Shown here: piece after piece, positions 32,709-42,331 of the stretch | How positions within the stretch are numbered: the stretch's first letter is position 1 | Layout: every line of letters begins with the position of its first letter | From: Herpetosiphon sp042688385 | GTDB lineage: Bacteria; Chloroflexota; Chloroflexia; Chloroflexales; Herpetosiphonaceae | NCBI RefSeq assembly: GCF_042688385.1 | Contig: NZ_JBHUPY010000010.1 | Coordinates: 1 to 64,000 of the forward strand | Direction: 5' to 3' | DNA length: 64,000 nt | The notes under the pieces: model-generated | Databases searched by the model: none | What the model was told of the DNA's origin: nothing | Seen by the model: the letters and a program-made list of their open reading frames with translations, nothing else | Made by a program: the position numbers and the translations under genes

Positions 32709-35700
32709 TTAATCTTGCAAGGCCCGCACGCCTAAGCCACCTTCGCGTAAGGCTTGAATCGCATCGGCGACCGCCGCCGCACTGGCCACGGTAGTGATCG
32801 AAATCACACCTTGGCGCAAGGCAGTTTGGCGAATCGCTTGTTCATCAAACAGTGAAGCGCGGCCTAGCGGCGTATTCACAATAATATCAACTTGGCCGTT
32901 GATAATATAGTCGGCAGCGTTGGGTCGGCCTTCGTTAACTTTATAAATGCTTTCAACTTTGAGGCCCTGTTCACGCAGATATTGGGCCGTGCCAGCGGTT
33001 GCAATCACGTTGAAGCCAAGCTCGCTATATTGCTTGGCAACCGGAACTAACGCTGGTTTATCGTGGTCGTTGACGCTGACAAAAATCGCGCCGCTAGTTG
33101 GCAAGCTACGGCCACAGCCCGCTTGGGCCTTGGCAAACGCGGCCCCAAAACTATCGCCACTGCCCATGGCCTCGCCAGTTGAGCGCATTTCTGGGCCTAA
33201 AGCAATTGTTGCGCCAGGGAAGCGCCGCCAAGGCAACACAACTTCTTTGACGTGGAAGCCGCGCAACTCAGGCGCACTGCTGATGCCTTGTTGCTTGAGC
33301 GTCACGCCAGCCATCACTTTGGCAGCCAACGCGGCCCAGGCCACACCACTGGCTTTGGCAACATAGGGAATTGAGCGCGAAGCTCGTGGATTGACTTCGA
33401 GCACGTAAATCTCGTCATTTTTGACCGCAAATTGCACGTTCATCAAGCCAACCACGCCCAAGGCACGAGCCAGTTTATCGGTTGCAAGTTTGAGTTGCTC
33501 AACAACTTCGGGCTTGATGCCGACGGTTGGCATTACACAGGCCGAATCGCCGGAGTGGATGCCAGCGCGTTCGATTTGCTCCATCATACCTGCAATCACC
33601 ACCGTTTCGCCATCGGCAACTGCATCAACATCAAGCTCGGTCGCATCTTCAAGAAAGCGGTCGAGCAACACAGGGTGCTCTGGCGAGGCCTCGGTGATAT
33701 GGCGCAGGTAATCGTCAAGCCCAGCTTGATCGTGGATAATCGCCATGCCTTGGCCGCCAAGCACATACGATGGCCGTACCATAGTTGGGTAGCCGATGCG
33801 CTCAGCGATGGCTCGCGCTTCATCCCACGAGGTTGCCGAGCCATAGGGCGTTGCTCGCAAGCCACATTCAGCCAGCACTGCGCCAAATTGGCCGCGATCT
33901 TCGGCGCGATCGATTGCTGCTGGCGAGGTTCCCCACAATGGCACGCCTGCCGCTTCCAAGCCTTTGGCTAATTTGAGTGGGGTTTGGCCACCAAACTGCA
34001 ACAGCACGCCCGCTGGCTGCTCGACATCGACAATATTCAGCACATCTTCTAAGGTCAATGGCTCGAAATACAGCCGATCAGCGGTGTCATAGTCGGTTGA
34101 AACAGTTTCAGGGTTGCAGTTGACCATGATCGTTTCATAGCCAAGCTCGCGCAGCGCAAACACTGCGTGGCAACAGCAATAATCAAATTCTAGCCCTTGG
34201 CCGATGCGATTTGGCCCGCCACCCAAGATCATCACTTTGCGCCGATCGCTGGGATTGGCTTCGCTCTCGGTTTCATACGATGAATAAAGGTATGGCGTTT
34301 GCGCTGGAAATTCCGCCGCGCAGGTATCAACATGATGATAGGTTGGCGTGATGCCATGGCCAAGCCGTTGTTGGCGCACCTCGGCGGCGTTGGCATTCAG
34401 CAAATAGGCCAATTGCGGGTCGCTGTAGCCGTTGCGTTTGGCTTGCAGCAATAATTCGGCAGGAATCGTGGCCAAATCATATTGGCGCAGCTCTTTTTCG
34501 AGCGCAATCAAACTAGCCAATTGATCAAGGAACCAATAATCGATTTTGGTCAATTCGTGAATCTGATCAACCGTCCAGCCAAGGTCAAAGGCGGTACGCA
34601 TGGCGAAAATTCGTTGCGGCGTTGGCGTAATCAAAAGCTCGCGCAAACGCTCTTGGGGAACAGGTTGGCTGCCATCAGAGCCCCAACCCATGCGGCCATT
34701 TTCCAGCGAGCGTAGGGCTTTTTGCAAGGCTTCGGTAAAAGTACGGCCCATCGCCATGGCTTCGCCAACTGATTTCATAGCTGTGCCAAGCACTGGCTGC
34801 GAGCCAGGAAATTTCTCGAAGTTCCAGCGCGGAATTTTGACCACCACATAATCGAGGGCAGGCTCGAATGAGGCTGGAGTTGATTTGGTGATGTCGTTGG
34901 GCAATTCGGGCAGCGTATAGCCAACCGCCAATTTAGCGGCAATTTTGGCAATCGGGAAGCCCGTGGCTTTGGATGCCAGCGCCGATGAACGCGAAACCCG
35001 TGGATTCATCTCAATCACGATCACCCGCCCATCGTGGGGATTGATTGCGAATTGGACATTCGATCCGCCAGTTGCCACGCCCACAACGTCCATCACCGCC
35101 AAGCCCATATCGCGCAAGCGTTGATATTCGCGGTCGGAGAGCGTCATGGCAGGCGCAACGGTAATTGAATCGCCAGTGTGCACACCCATCGGGTCGAAGT
35201 TTTCAATCGAACAAACGACAACCCCATTGCCAGCGCTGTCGCGCATCAACTCAAGCTCATATTCCTTCCAGCCCAGCAAACTTTCTTCGATCAGCAATTC
35301 GCCGATTGGTGAAAGTTTCAAGCCCTCTTCAACGATGCGTCGAAAATCTTCTGCGTTGTAGGCGATGCCGCCGCCAGCGCCGCCAAGGGTAAACGAAGGC
35401 CTAATAATCGAGGGAAAGCCCGTTGCTTTGACCAATTCGAGCGCTTCTTCGAGTGAGCGCGCGATGCCAGAACGCGCCGATTGCAAGCCAATCCGATCCA
35501 TGGCCTGCTTGAACAACTCGCGATCTTCGGCGGTGGCAATCGCATCGACATTTGCGCCGAGCATTTGCACATTGTATTGCTCCAATACGCCAGCGCGGTG
35601 CAAATCCATGGCCAAATTGAGCGCAGTTTGGCCGCCGACCGTTGGCAACAAAGCATCGGGGCGTTCGCGGGCAATAATTTCGCTAACTGTTGGCACATCC

Positions 35701-35906
35701 AACGGCTCAATATAGGTACGATCAGCCAACGAAGGATCAGTCATAATCGTGGCTGGGTTCGAATTGACTAAAATAATGCGGTAGCCCTCTTCGCGCAGGG
35801 CTTTGATTGCCTGAGTCCCGCTATAATCAAACTCACATGCTTGCCCGATCACGATTGGGCCTGCGCCAAGCACCAGAATCGAGTGAATGTCGCTGCGTTT
35901 TGGCAT
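32709..35906 (-). CDS. carB: Carbamoyl-phosphate synthase large subunit
   Basis: A 1065-residue enzyme that, with CarA, makes carbamoyl phosphate from glutamine-derived ammonia, bicarbonate and ATP for pyrimidine and arginine synthesis. Two homologous ATP-grasp halves are visible, opening with VLGAGPIVIGQACEFDYSG and ILGGGPNRIGQGLEFDYCC. Both have the VIEMNPRVSRSSALASKATG type block (second half: VLEVNPRASRSIPYVAKASG). The C-terminal MGS-like allosteric domain (about 930-1060) has FNVIATAGTAQYL. Length is normal. ATG 35906 is preferred over 35918 because GGAGAA precedes it. carA is not adjacent. A palindrome sits at its promoter. Confidence 0.97.
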   Translation of the reverse strand: MPKRSDIHSILVLGAGPIVIGQACEFDYSGTQAIKALREEGYRIILVNSNPATIMTDPSLADRTYIEPLDVPTVSEIIARERPDALLPTVGGQTALNLAMDLHRAGVLEQYNVQMLGANVDAIATAEDRELFKQAMDRIGLQSARSGIARSLEEALELVKATGFPSIIRPSFTLGGAGGGIAYNAEDFRRIVEEGLKLSPIGELLIEESLLGWKEYELELMRDSAGNGVVVCSIENFDPMGVHTGDSITVAPAMTLSDREYQRLRDMGLAVMDVVGVATGGSNVQFAINPHDGRVIVIEMNPRVSRSSALASKATGFPIAKIAAKLAVGYTLPELPNDITKSTPASFEPALDYVVVKIPRWNFEKFPGSQPVLGTAMKSVGEAMAMGRTFTEALQKALRSLENGRMGWGSDGSQPVPQERLRELLITPTPQRIFAMRTAFDLGWTVDQIHELTKIDYWFLDQLASLIALEKELRQYDLATIPAELLLQAKRNGYSDPQLAYLLNANAAEVRQQRLGHGITPTYHHVDTCAAEFPAQTPYLYSSYETESEANPSDRRKVMILGGGPNRIGQGLEFDYCCCHAVFALRELGYETIMVNCNPETVSTDYDTADRLYFEPLTLEDVLNIVDVEQPAGVLLQFGGQTPLKLAKGLEAAGVPLWGTSPAAIDRAEDRGQFGAVLAECGLRATPYGSATSWDEARAIAERIGYPTMVRPSYVLGGQGMAIIHDQAGLDDYLRHITEASPEHPVLLDRFLEDATELDVDAVADGETVVIAGMMEQIERAGIHSGDSACVMPTVGIKPEVVEQLKLATDKLARALGVVGLMNVQFAVKNDEIYVLEVNPRASRSIPYVAKASGVAWAALAAKVMAGVTLKQQGISSAPELRGFHVKEVVLPWRRFPGATIALGPEMRSTGEAMGSGDSFGAAFAKAQAGCGRSLPTSGAIFVSVNDHDKPALVPVAKQYSELGFNVIATAGTAQYLREQGLKVESIYKVNEGRPNAADYIINGQVDIIVNTPLGRASLFDEQAIRQTALRQGVISITTVASAAAVADAIQALREGGLGVRALQD

Positions 35907-35996
35907 CGGTTTCTCCATAGTGGGGGATGTACGCCCGCAAGGCACGCCGTTGGCTTGCCGCGCCCCATCCTAGCCAAGTTCGTGTGTCGGGCTAGC

Positions 35997-36021
35997 ATTA
36001 TACGATGAAATCGCATGCGAT
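35997..36021 (-). promoter_or_regulatory. carB promoter -10 box with 12-bp palindrome at the -35 position
   Basis: On the minus strand a perfect TATAAT (35997-36002) lacks a recognisable -35 box. In its place is the perfect palindrome ATCGCATGCGAT (36010-36021). The arrangement suggests a regulator-dependent promoter. The leader to carB would be about 85 bases. Confidence 0.5.
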
Positions 36022-36040
36022 AATTCAATTGGCCGTTGTG

Positions 36041-36211
36041 CCCTCACCCCCCAACCCCCTCTCCCACTGCACGCGGGCGAGGGGGAGCACCCGTTTTTAC
36101 TGACGAAGTGCTGAAGAACCATGCAGTTAAAGCCCCTCTCCCGCTGGGCGGGAGAGGGGTTGGGGTGAGGGGATCTCCTCTCGCTGAGCGGGCGAGGGGT
36201 TGGGCTGAGGC
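36041..36211 (+). repeat. Double-hairpin repeat, copy F plus a partial 3' half
   Basis: Full core at 36041-36172, followed by a diverged second copy of the right half (about 36176-36211, CTCTCGCTGAGCGGGCGAGG then TTGGGCTGAGG). It lies just upstream of the carB promoter and just past the end of the gene at 36224. Confidence 0.75.
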
Positions 36212-36223
36212 GACATCAAAACT

Positions 36224-37972
36224 TTAAGGCTGTTGAATGACTAAGGCATCGAGCGAGGTGGCTTGCGCACTAGGTGGGAATTCACCAGTGTTGCCAGCCC
36301 AGTCACGTGCACGCGCTCGAAAACCGTAGGTAGTGTTTTCGGCATCAGCAGCGTTCACATCGATAATAAAGGTATCTTGTAATTCGGTCGTAGTTACCAG
36401 CCAATCGACCCATTCGCCGCCGTTGCGTTGCACTTGAACATCGAAACTCGCCACGCCGGTGCTATCGTCTTGGCCGTTCCAATGCACTTCGTAGCGGCCC
36501 GCGCCAAGATCTTTAACATCGATGATGGTGGCGTTGGGTGCAGTGTTGTCGGAGCGTGGCAACCAAGCCATCGCATCGTAACGCACGCTTAATCCCTCTT
36601 CGCCAGTCACATCGTCGAGCAAAATTTCGTTGCCACCCTTGAAGTAATACACGCCCAGCGAATACCATTTATTCTGATTGGCCTCTTGATCGACGCGCAC
36701 TTTGGTATTGCTGCCGTCGTGGGCAATCACATAGGTGGCATTCTTGGTTGCTGGCTCACCACAAGCAGGAATATAGGCCATCACCTCGTAGAAACCAGGG
36801 TTGGTAATTGGCGCTTTCCACACCCCAAGGTTATCAACTTGGCTTTGATTAGCGACGCTCTTGGTCCAGCGGTGGGCACCGTTGAAGCCACAGCGCGCAT
36901 CAAACCACACACCTTGCATTTCGCGGAAGCTATTGTCGCGATTATCGACCAACAGCGAGCCAGCTGGTGGCAAGGTCACGGGCAATGGCGTGGCGGTAAC
37001 ATTCGGGGTTGGCGTTGCCGCAGGGCTGCTAGCCCCAGGATCGTAGCCTTCCCACAAGAAGGTTACTTCGACCCAAGCATTATCGGGAATCCCCAAATCC
37101 CAAAATGTGCCGTCGGCAATGTCGATACCGTTGGGCAAGTTTGGGCGGCGGCCACGTTCGTCACGTCCGCCATTGTAGCCATCGTAATAGGCTGCTTGGG
37201 CTTCGGGCAAGCCACGCGGCAAATCCTTCCACGATTGACGATTGGTTGACCAATAATCATCGCGGGTGTTCCACGGCCCCACATCCCACACTGGCACAAC
37301 TTTGGAGCGACCTTTGTAGGTTACCCGCACTTGATATTCATAGCCGCGATACGATGAGAGTGAGCGCCACGAAGGCAAGGCCACAAACTGATCGTATGGG
37401 CGAATAATATGGCCGTTGGCGGTGCGATGGCCAACCAAGCCCTCGCGGGTCGCATAAATCCGATAGGTTGGCGCTGGTGATTCGGCCATAATTGCCGCGC
37501 CATCCGACCATTCGGCAACCATGGTGACTGAGCGCGCGCGTGGTGATTCACCATTGGCCAATAGCCACATGCGATATTGAATCACGCTGGTTGGGCGTTC
37601 GAGTGCCACCCGACCACCGCGTGGAGCCTCTTGCCACATTTGCCACGTGCCACTGGGATTTTTGCCGCGCACATCAAAACGCACAGCGCCACCAGTGGTC
37701 AGCGTTGTATCGGTATCAATCACAACCGCAGCAACGACTTCTTCAAATTGATGCTCGGAAGAAAGATAACTTCCTGCTTGAGGAAAATCACCAACGAATG
37801 CAGGAGCGGGAGGAGCGTTGGGAGCGAGGGTGATAGTGCCACTGCCGACCAACCCATCAAAGCTGCCAGCCGTTAAATCATCAACCCAAACTTGCTCTGG
37901 ACCAGCATTAATCGTCAATACTGGCATAATCAAGAGGGCAATGGCGACGGCGGCGAGCAAATAACGCCGCAT
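36224..37972 (-). CDS. Secreted protein with double-psi-barrel-like and golvesin C-terminal-like domains
   Basis: A 582-residue exported protein with a signal peptide of about 23 residues. An N-terminal beta-sandwich-like region (to about 150) precedes a segment resembling an RlpA/3D double-psi barrel (GHRTANGHIIRPYDQFVALP, VVPVWDVGPWN, NGIDIADGTFWDLGI), a fold often tied to peptidoglycan or polysaccharide. After a Pro/Thr linker comes a golvesin C-terminal-like domain (about 350-480; GVWKAPITNPGFYEVMAYIP, YDAMAWLP), then a fibronectin-like end (about 490-575). It probably acts outside the membrane on wall or slime. ATG 37972 has GTAGGAGG nine bases upstream. Confidence 0.75.
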   Translation of the reverse strand: MRRYLLAAVAIALLIMPVLTINAGPEQVWVDDLTAGSFDGLVGSGTITLAPNAPPAPAFVGDFPQAGSYLSSEHQFEEVVAAVVIDTDTTLTTGGAVRFDVRGKNPSGTWQMWQEAPRGGRVALERPTSVIQYRMWLLANGESPRARSVTMVAEWSDGAAIMAESPAPTYRIYATREGLVGHRTANGHIIRPYDQFVALPSWRSLSSYRGYEYQVRVTYKGRSKVVPVWDVGPWNTRDDYWSTNRQSWKDLPRGLPEAQAAYYDGYNGGRDERGRRPNLPNGIDIADGTFWDLGIPDNAWVEVTFLWEGYDPGASSPAATPTPNVTATPLPVTLPPAGSLLVDNRDNSFREMQGVWFDARCGFNGAHRWTKSVANQSQVDNLGVWKAPITNPGFYEVMAYIPACGEPATKNATYVIAHDGSNTKVRVDQEANQNKWYSLGVYYFKGGNEILLDDVTGEEGLSVRYDAMAWLPRSDNTAPNATIIDVKDLGAGRYEVHWNGQDDSTGVASFDVQVQRNGGEWVDWLVTTTELQDTFIIDVNAADAENTTYGFRARARDWAGNTGEFPPSAQATSLDALVIQQP

Positions 37973-38229
37973 AATCGACAACCTCCTACGAGTGTGCGTT
38001 CCGCCCACGAACCACAACAAGGCAATACACGGCCATCAACAACAGGGTTTCTCTGCGTTCATGGCAACAAACATCTCAACAGGGAGATGGGGCTTGGAGG
38101 CCAATCATAGCGGGTCGATCCCTTAAAGTCAATAATAATTTTCAGCTAATTATCAGCTAGTTCTCAGTTTGGCTGCTTTTTTGACCACATATATGCTAAA
38201 AATTGAACATCTATAAAGGAGCAAAACCC

Positions 38230-38895
38230 ATGATGCCGTTAGCAACCTGGATCGATCATTTGGTCATAACCGCGCCCACGCTCGCGGTTGGCGTAACCTA
38301 TGTTGAGGATTTGCTCGGTGTGCCGATGCAAGCTGGCGGCCAACATCACGCCATGGCAACCCATAATCGTTTGCTTAACCTTGGCAATTGCTACCTCGAA
38401 GTGATCGCGCCCGACCCAAGCTTGCCTGCCCCTAAGCGCCCGCGTTGGTTTGAATTGGATGCGTTGCAACCAAACAGTGCTCCGCGCTTGGCAGCCTGGG
38501 TGGCGCGTACGATCCTCATTCAGCCTGCCAGCGAGTCGCTTCAGCATCAATTTGGCAGCGTCACGCCGATGAGTCGCGGCGATCTGCATTGGCAAATCAC
38601 AATTCCCGCCGATGGTAGTTTGCCCTTTGCTGGCGTTGGGCCAATGCTGATCGAATGGCCCCAAGGTCAACATCCAATCCAACGTTTAACTGATCAAGGG
38701 TGTCGTTTGTTGAATTTTGAATTGCAGCACCCTCACGCACGCCAAATCGAAACCATGCTGAGCCAAATTGGAATGAAAGATCAGATTAAGTGGCACACGG
38801 CAGCCACGCCACAGCTAAGCGCCACCATTGAAACCCCAAGCGGAATTAAGAGCATAGAACTTAGAACCTTTGAAAGGATGAAGGATGAAGGATGA
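38230..38895 (+). CDS. Glyoxalase/VOC-like protein
   Basis: A 221-residue protein of the glyoxalase-like (Glyoxalase_3) group. The opening WIDHLVITAPTLAVGVTYVE supplies the usual metal-site His, with LGNCYLEVIAPDP forming the next strand and Glu ligand. The enzyme activity cannot be told; the superfamily includes lyases, dioxygenases and resistance proteins. ATG 38230 follows AAGGAGC at eight bases. The last codons (about six residues, ending ERMKDEG) are made by the AGGATGA heptamer repeat that begins at 38876, so the repeat seems to have replaced the original end of the gene. Confidence 0.8.
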   Translation: MMPLATWIDHLVITAPTLAVGVTYVEDLLGVPMQAGGQHHAMATHNRLLNLGNCYLEVIAPDPSLPAPKRPRWFELDALQPNSAPRLAAWVARTILIQPASESLQHQFGSVTPMSRGDLHWQITIPADGSLPFAGVGPMLIEWPQGQHPIQRLTDQGCRLLNFELQHPHARQIETMLSQIGMKDQIKWHTAATPQLSATIETPSGIKSIELRTFERMKDEG

Positions 38896-39345
38896 GGGAT
38901 GAAGCCCAAATCAAAGAGCAAAAGCAGAAGTCAAAATGTAAGCAGAACATAGAACATAGAACATAGGGTTAAGGATTCAGAGGCTAGGGGTCAGAGACGA
39001 GGCTCTAGATTATGGGCTATCGGATAATTGTTCGTGGAATTCGTGGCGAAAAACTTAACTTCGCGCTCTTCGCGTGCTTTGCGGTTTCCGTCCTTCGTGC
39101 GCTTCGTGTCCTTCGTGGATCAAATAACGTAACGCAGAGGCGCAGAGGAACCATGGCTATTGGCTGTGGGCTATTGGCTGGCGAGAAATCAATCTGAGTA
39201 AATCTGTGCCAATCCAATCTGTGGCTAAAATGGAATTCGTGCAATTCGTGGCTAAAACTTAGCCTTCGCGCTCTTCGCGTGCTTTGCGGTTTCCGTCCTT
39301 TATGCCCTTCGTGTTCTTCGTGGATCAAAGGCTTATCATGGCCTC
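38868..39345. repeat. Short tandem-repeat tract between the VOC gene and polA
   Basis: Contains AGGATGA and CATAGAA 7-mers, a 40-base run in 7-base phase (AGGGTTA AGGATTC AGAGGCT at 38966 on), TTCGTGGAA and CTTCGCGTG 9-mers, CGCAGAGG 8-mers and GGGCTATTGGCTGT pairs. Some phrases recur within the tract (39050-39110 and 39260-39330). No gene is credible. Confidence 0.85.
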
Positions 39346-39361
39346 GTTTCTATGTTAAAAT

Positions 39362-39373
39362 GAACAAATGTTC
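39362..39373. promoter_or_regulatory. LexA-like SOS box upstream of polA
   Basis: GAAC-AAAT-GTTC, with G following, matches the Gram-positive LexA/DinR site GAACN4GTTC exactly. It lies 80 bases before polA and 36 bases before a TACAAT -10 candidate (39410-39415). That polA is under SOS control is inferred only from this site. Confidence 0.55.
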
Positions 39374-39452
39374 GATTACGCTCGCCTAGGTATTGCAGCA
39401 AAATACTGCTACAATGCAGGGTGGATGTTGTGTTTCAGGAGGTTTGGATCAT

Positions 39453-42314
39453 ATGCAGCAGCGACCCACGCTCGTCTTGGTTGATGGCCATGCGCTGGCG
39501 TTTCGCGCCTTTTTTGCGCTTCGCGACACGGGCATGTCGGTTCGGGCAACTGGCGAACCAACCTACGCAGTCCAAGGCTTTTTATCAATTTTGCTCAACT
39601 TGTTACGCGAACGCCAACCAGAGTATGTGGCGGTTTCGTTTGATATTGGTCGCACCTTCCGCGATGATATTTACCCAGAATACAAGGCTGGCCGCGCTGA
39701 AACACCCGCCGATTTTCACCCCCAACTTGAGCGCATCAAGCAAATTATCAATGCCCTGAATATTCCAATTTACACTGCCGAGAACTACGAGGCCGACGAT
39801 GTGATTGGCACATTATGTCGTCAAGCAGAAGCTCAGGGTGTCGATACCTTGATCATCACTGGCGATACCGATACCTTGCAATTGGTCAACGACTATACCA
39901 AGGTGCTGTTGGCCAATCCGTATGGCAAGGGCAATGTCTCGCTCTACGACGAAGCTCAAGTGCGCGAACGCTACAAAGGCCTGAACCCAAACCAACTTGC
40001 CGATTTGCGCGGCCTCAAAGGCGATACCTCCGACAACATTCCTGGGGTCAAGGGCATTGGCGAAGCTGGCGCAATTAGTATGCTCAACGAATGGGGCAGC
40101 GTCGAAAATATCTACGCCAACCTCGATAAAGTTGCCAATCGCTATCGCTCAAAACTCGATGGTCAACACGAAGCCGCCCGCTTCAGCACCCACTTGGCCA
40201 CAATCGTCACCGATGCGCCAGTAACATTGGATCTCGAAGCCACCAAAGTGCACGATTACGATCGCGATACGGTGCTGGCCTTATTCAGCCAACTCGAATT
40301 TCGCAAGTTGGTCGATAAACTGCCACTTTCGAGCAATGTCAGTGCGGTGCAAGTCGTTGCCGTGCCGCAAACCACCAATCCCAGCCAATTAACGATGTTC
40401 GATGATGCAACGCCGCCAAGCGCCGAACCAATTGCGCAATCAGGCGATTACCAAGCAGTCACTACCAGCGAACAATTGGCCGAATTGGTAAGAATTTTGG
40501 CTGAGTCCGAACGTTTAATCTTCGACGTGGAAACCAACAGCCTGAATTTGTTCTCGCCAGTGCCTGCCAGCGTGGTCGGGATTGCCTTAACTCACACTGC
40601 TGGCTGTGGTTGGTACATTCCCTTGGCGCATCGCAGCGGCCAGCAATTGCCCGTCGCTGAGGTTGTCGCGGCCTTGCAACCATTATTTAGCGATCCCAAA
40701 AAAGCTGTGGTGGCCCACAATGGCAAGTTCGATATGAGCGCACTCAGCCTGATTGGGCTTGATGTGCCGCATTTGAGCTTTGATACCGCCATCGCCGCCG
40801 CCTTGTTGGGCAAACGTCAGAGCCTCAAGGATTTGGCATTTGCTGAATTGCGCGACGCTGATGATCGCCCAATTGAGATGACCAGAATCGAAACCTTGAT
40901 TGGCACTGGCAAAAAGCAAACGACCATGGATCATGTTTCAATTGAACAAGTAACGCCCTATGCCAGCGCCGATGTTGATATGACTGCGCGTTTGTTGGCG
41001 CTGTTTATGCCGCAACTTGGGGCAATTCCAGCGGTACGTGAAGTTTTCGAGCAAATCGAAATGCCGCTTAGCCCAGTGCTGATGCGCATGGAAGCTTGTG
41101 GCATTGGGCTTGATCGAGCGCAACTTGTGCAGCAAGGCCAAGTATTAGGCCAAAGTTTGCGCGAAATCGAGCAACACATTGCCGATTTTGTGGGCGAACC
41201 ATTAAATATCAATTCACGCTTTGATTTAAACGATCTGCTGTTTATTCGGCTCAAACTGCCAACCGCCAATCTCAAACGCTTGGCTGGCACAACTCGCAGC
41301 GGCGGCGCGGTTTATTCGGTCAATGCCGAAACCTTGGAAGATTTGCAAAACCACGATCAAAGCGGCATTGTCGCCATGATTTTGCGCTATCGCCGTTTGT
41401 CGAAGCTTAAATCGACCTACGTTGATGCCTTGATTGAATTGATTAACCAAAAAACTGGCCGCGTGCATACCCAATATCGCCAAATTGGCGCAGAAACTGG
41501 GCGGCTTAGCTCCGATTCGCCCAACTTGCAAAATATTCCGGTGCGCAGCGAAGAAGGCCGCGAAATTCGCCGCGCCTTTGTTGCTCGCCCAGGCCATGTG
41601 CTGATGACCGCCGACTATTCGCAGATTGAATTGCGGGTTTTGGCTCATATCACCGCCGATCCAGCCTTGGTTGAAGTTTTTCAAACTGGTCAGGACATTC
41701 ACGCAGCCACGGCAGCGCGCTTGTTCGACATTCCGATGGATGAAGTTAGCAAAAACCAACGCCGGATTGCCAAAATGACGGTGTTTGGGATTATTTACGG
41801 CATCAGCAGCTTTGGGTTAGCCGCTCGCACAGCCCTTTCACGCGGCGAAGCCCAGCAAATGATCAGCGGCTTGTTTGCCCAATATCCAGGCCTGAAAAGC
41901 TATATCGACCGTACCTTGGAGCGGGTCAAGGCCGTAGGCTATGTTGAAACCTTGTTTGGCCGCCGCCGCTACTTCCGCGAGTTACAAGAGGGCGGCGTAA
42001 CCGGGCCACGCCGCAGCGCCTTCGAGCGCGAAGCAACCAATGCAGGCATTCAAGGCACAGCCGCCGATTTGATCAAATTGGCCATGATTCGCTTGGAAAA
42101 AGCCTTGCTTGATGGTGGTTATCAGGCCAAAATGTTGCTGCAAGTGCATGACGAATTGGTGTTGGAAGTGCCTGAGGCCGAGCGCGATGCAGTCGCCCAA
42201 TTAGTTTGTGATACGATGACCCAAGTCTATCCCGATTTGGCCGTGCCATTGGAAGTCAACGTCGAAACAGGGCTGAATTGGGACCAACTTCAGCGCTGGC
42301 ACGCCCCAGCTTAG
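39453..42314 (+). CDS. polA: DNA polymerase I
   Basis: A 953-residue repair and Okazaki-fragment polymerase with all three activities likely intact. The 5'-3' exonuclease domain covers about 1-290 (LVDGHALAFRAFFAL; GDTDTLQL; GLKGDTSDNIPGVKGIGE). The 3'-5' proofreading domain keeps its acidic residues: FDVETNSL, HNGKFDMSAL and YASADVDMT. The polymerase domain has TADYSQIELRVLAH, the O-helix RRIAKMTVFGIIYG, and VHDELVLE. Start ATG 39453 has CAGGAGG eleven bases upstream; the longer open frame has none. The kinase-like gene at 42332 follows 17 bases after its stop, probably in one transcript. Confidence 0.97.
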   Translation: MQQRPTLVLVDGHALAFRAFFALRDTGMSVRATGEPTYAVQGFLSILLNLLRERQPEYVAVSFDIGRTFRDDIYPEYKAGRAETPADFHPQLERIKQIINALNIPIYTAENYEADDVIGTLCRQAEAQGVDTLIITGDTDTLQLVNDYTKVLLANPYGKGNVSLYDEAQVRERYKGLNPNQLADLRGLKGDTSDNIPGVKGIGEAGAISMLNEWGSVENIYANLDKVANRYRSKLDGQHEAARFSTHLATIVTDAPVTLDLEATKVHDYDRDTVLALFSQLEFRKLVDKLPLSSNVSAVQVVAVPQTTNPSQLTMFDDATPPSAEPIAQSGDYQAVTTSEQLAELVRILAESERLIFDVETNSLNLFSPVPASVVGIALTHTAGCGWYIPLAHRSGQQLPVAEVVAALQPLFSDPKKAVVAHNGKFDMSALSLIGLDVPHLSFDTAIAAALLGKRQSLKDLAFAELRDADDRPIEMTRIETLIGTGKKQTTMDHVSIEQVTPYASADVDMTARLLALFMPQLGAIPAVREVFEQIEMPLSPVLMRMEACGIGLDRAQLVQQGQVLGQSLREIEQHIADFVGEPLNINSRFDLNDLLFIRLKLPTANLKRLAGTTRSGGAVYSVNAETLEDLQNHDQSGIVAMILRYRRLSKLKSTYVDALIELINQKTGRVHTQYRQIGAETGRLSSDSPNLQNIPVRSEEGREIRRAFVARPGHVLMTADYSQIELRVLAHITADPALVEVFQTGQDIHAATAARLFDIPMDEVSKNQRRIAKMTVFGIIYGISSFGLAARTALSRGEAQQMISGLFAQYPGLKSYIDRTLERVKAVGYVETLFGRRRYFRELQEGGVTGPRRSAFEREATNAGIQGTAADLIKLAMIRLEKALLDGGYQAKMLLQVHDELVLEVPEAERDAVAQLVCDTMTQVYPDLAVPLEVNVETGLNWDQLQRWHAPA

Positions 42315-42331
42315 TAATTTAGGAACCCTGC

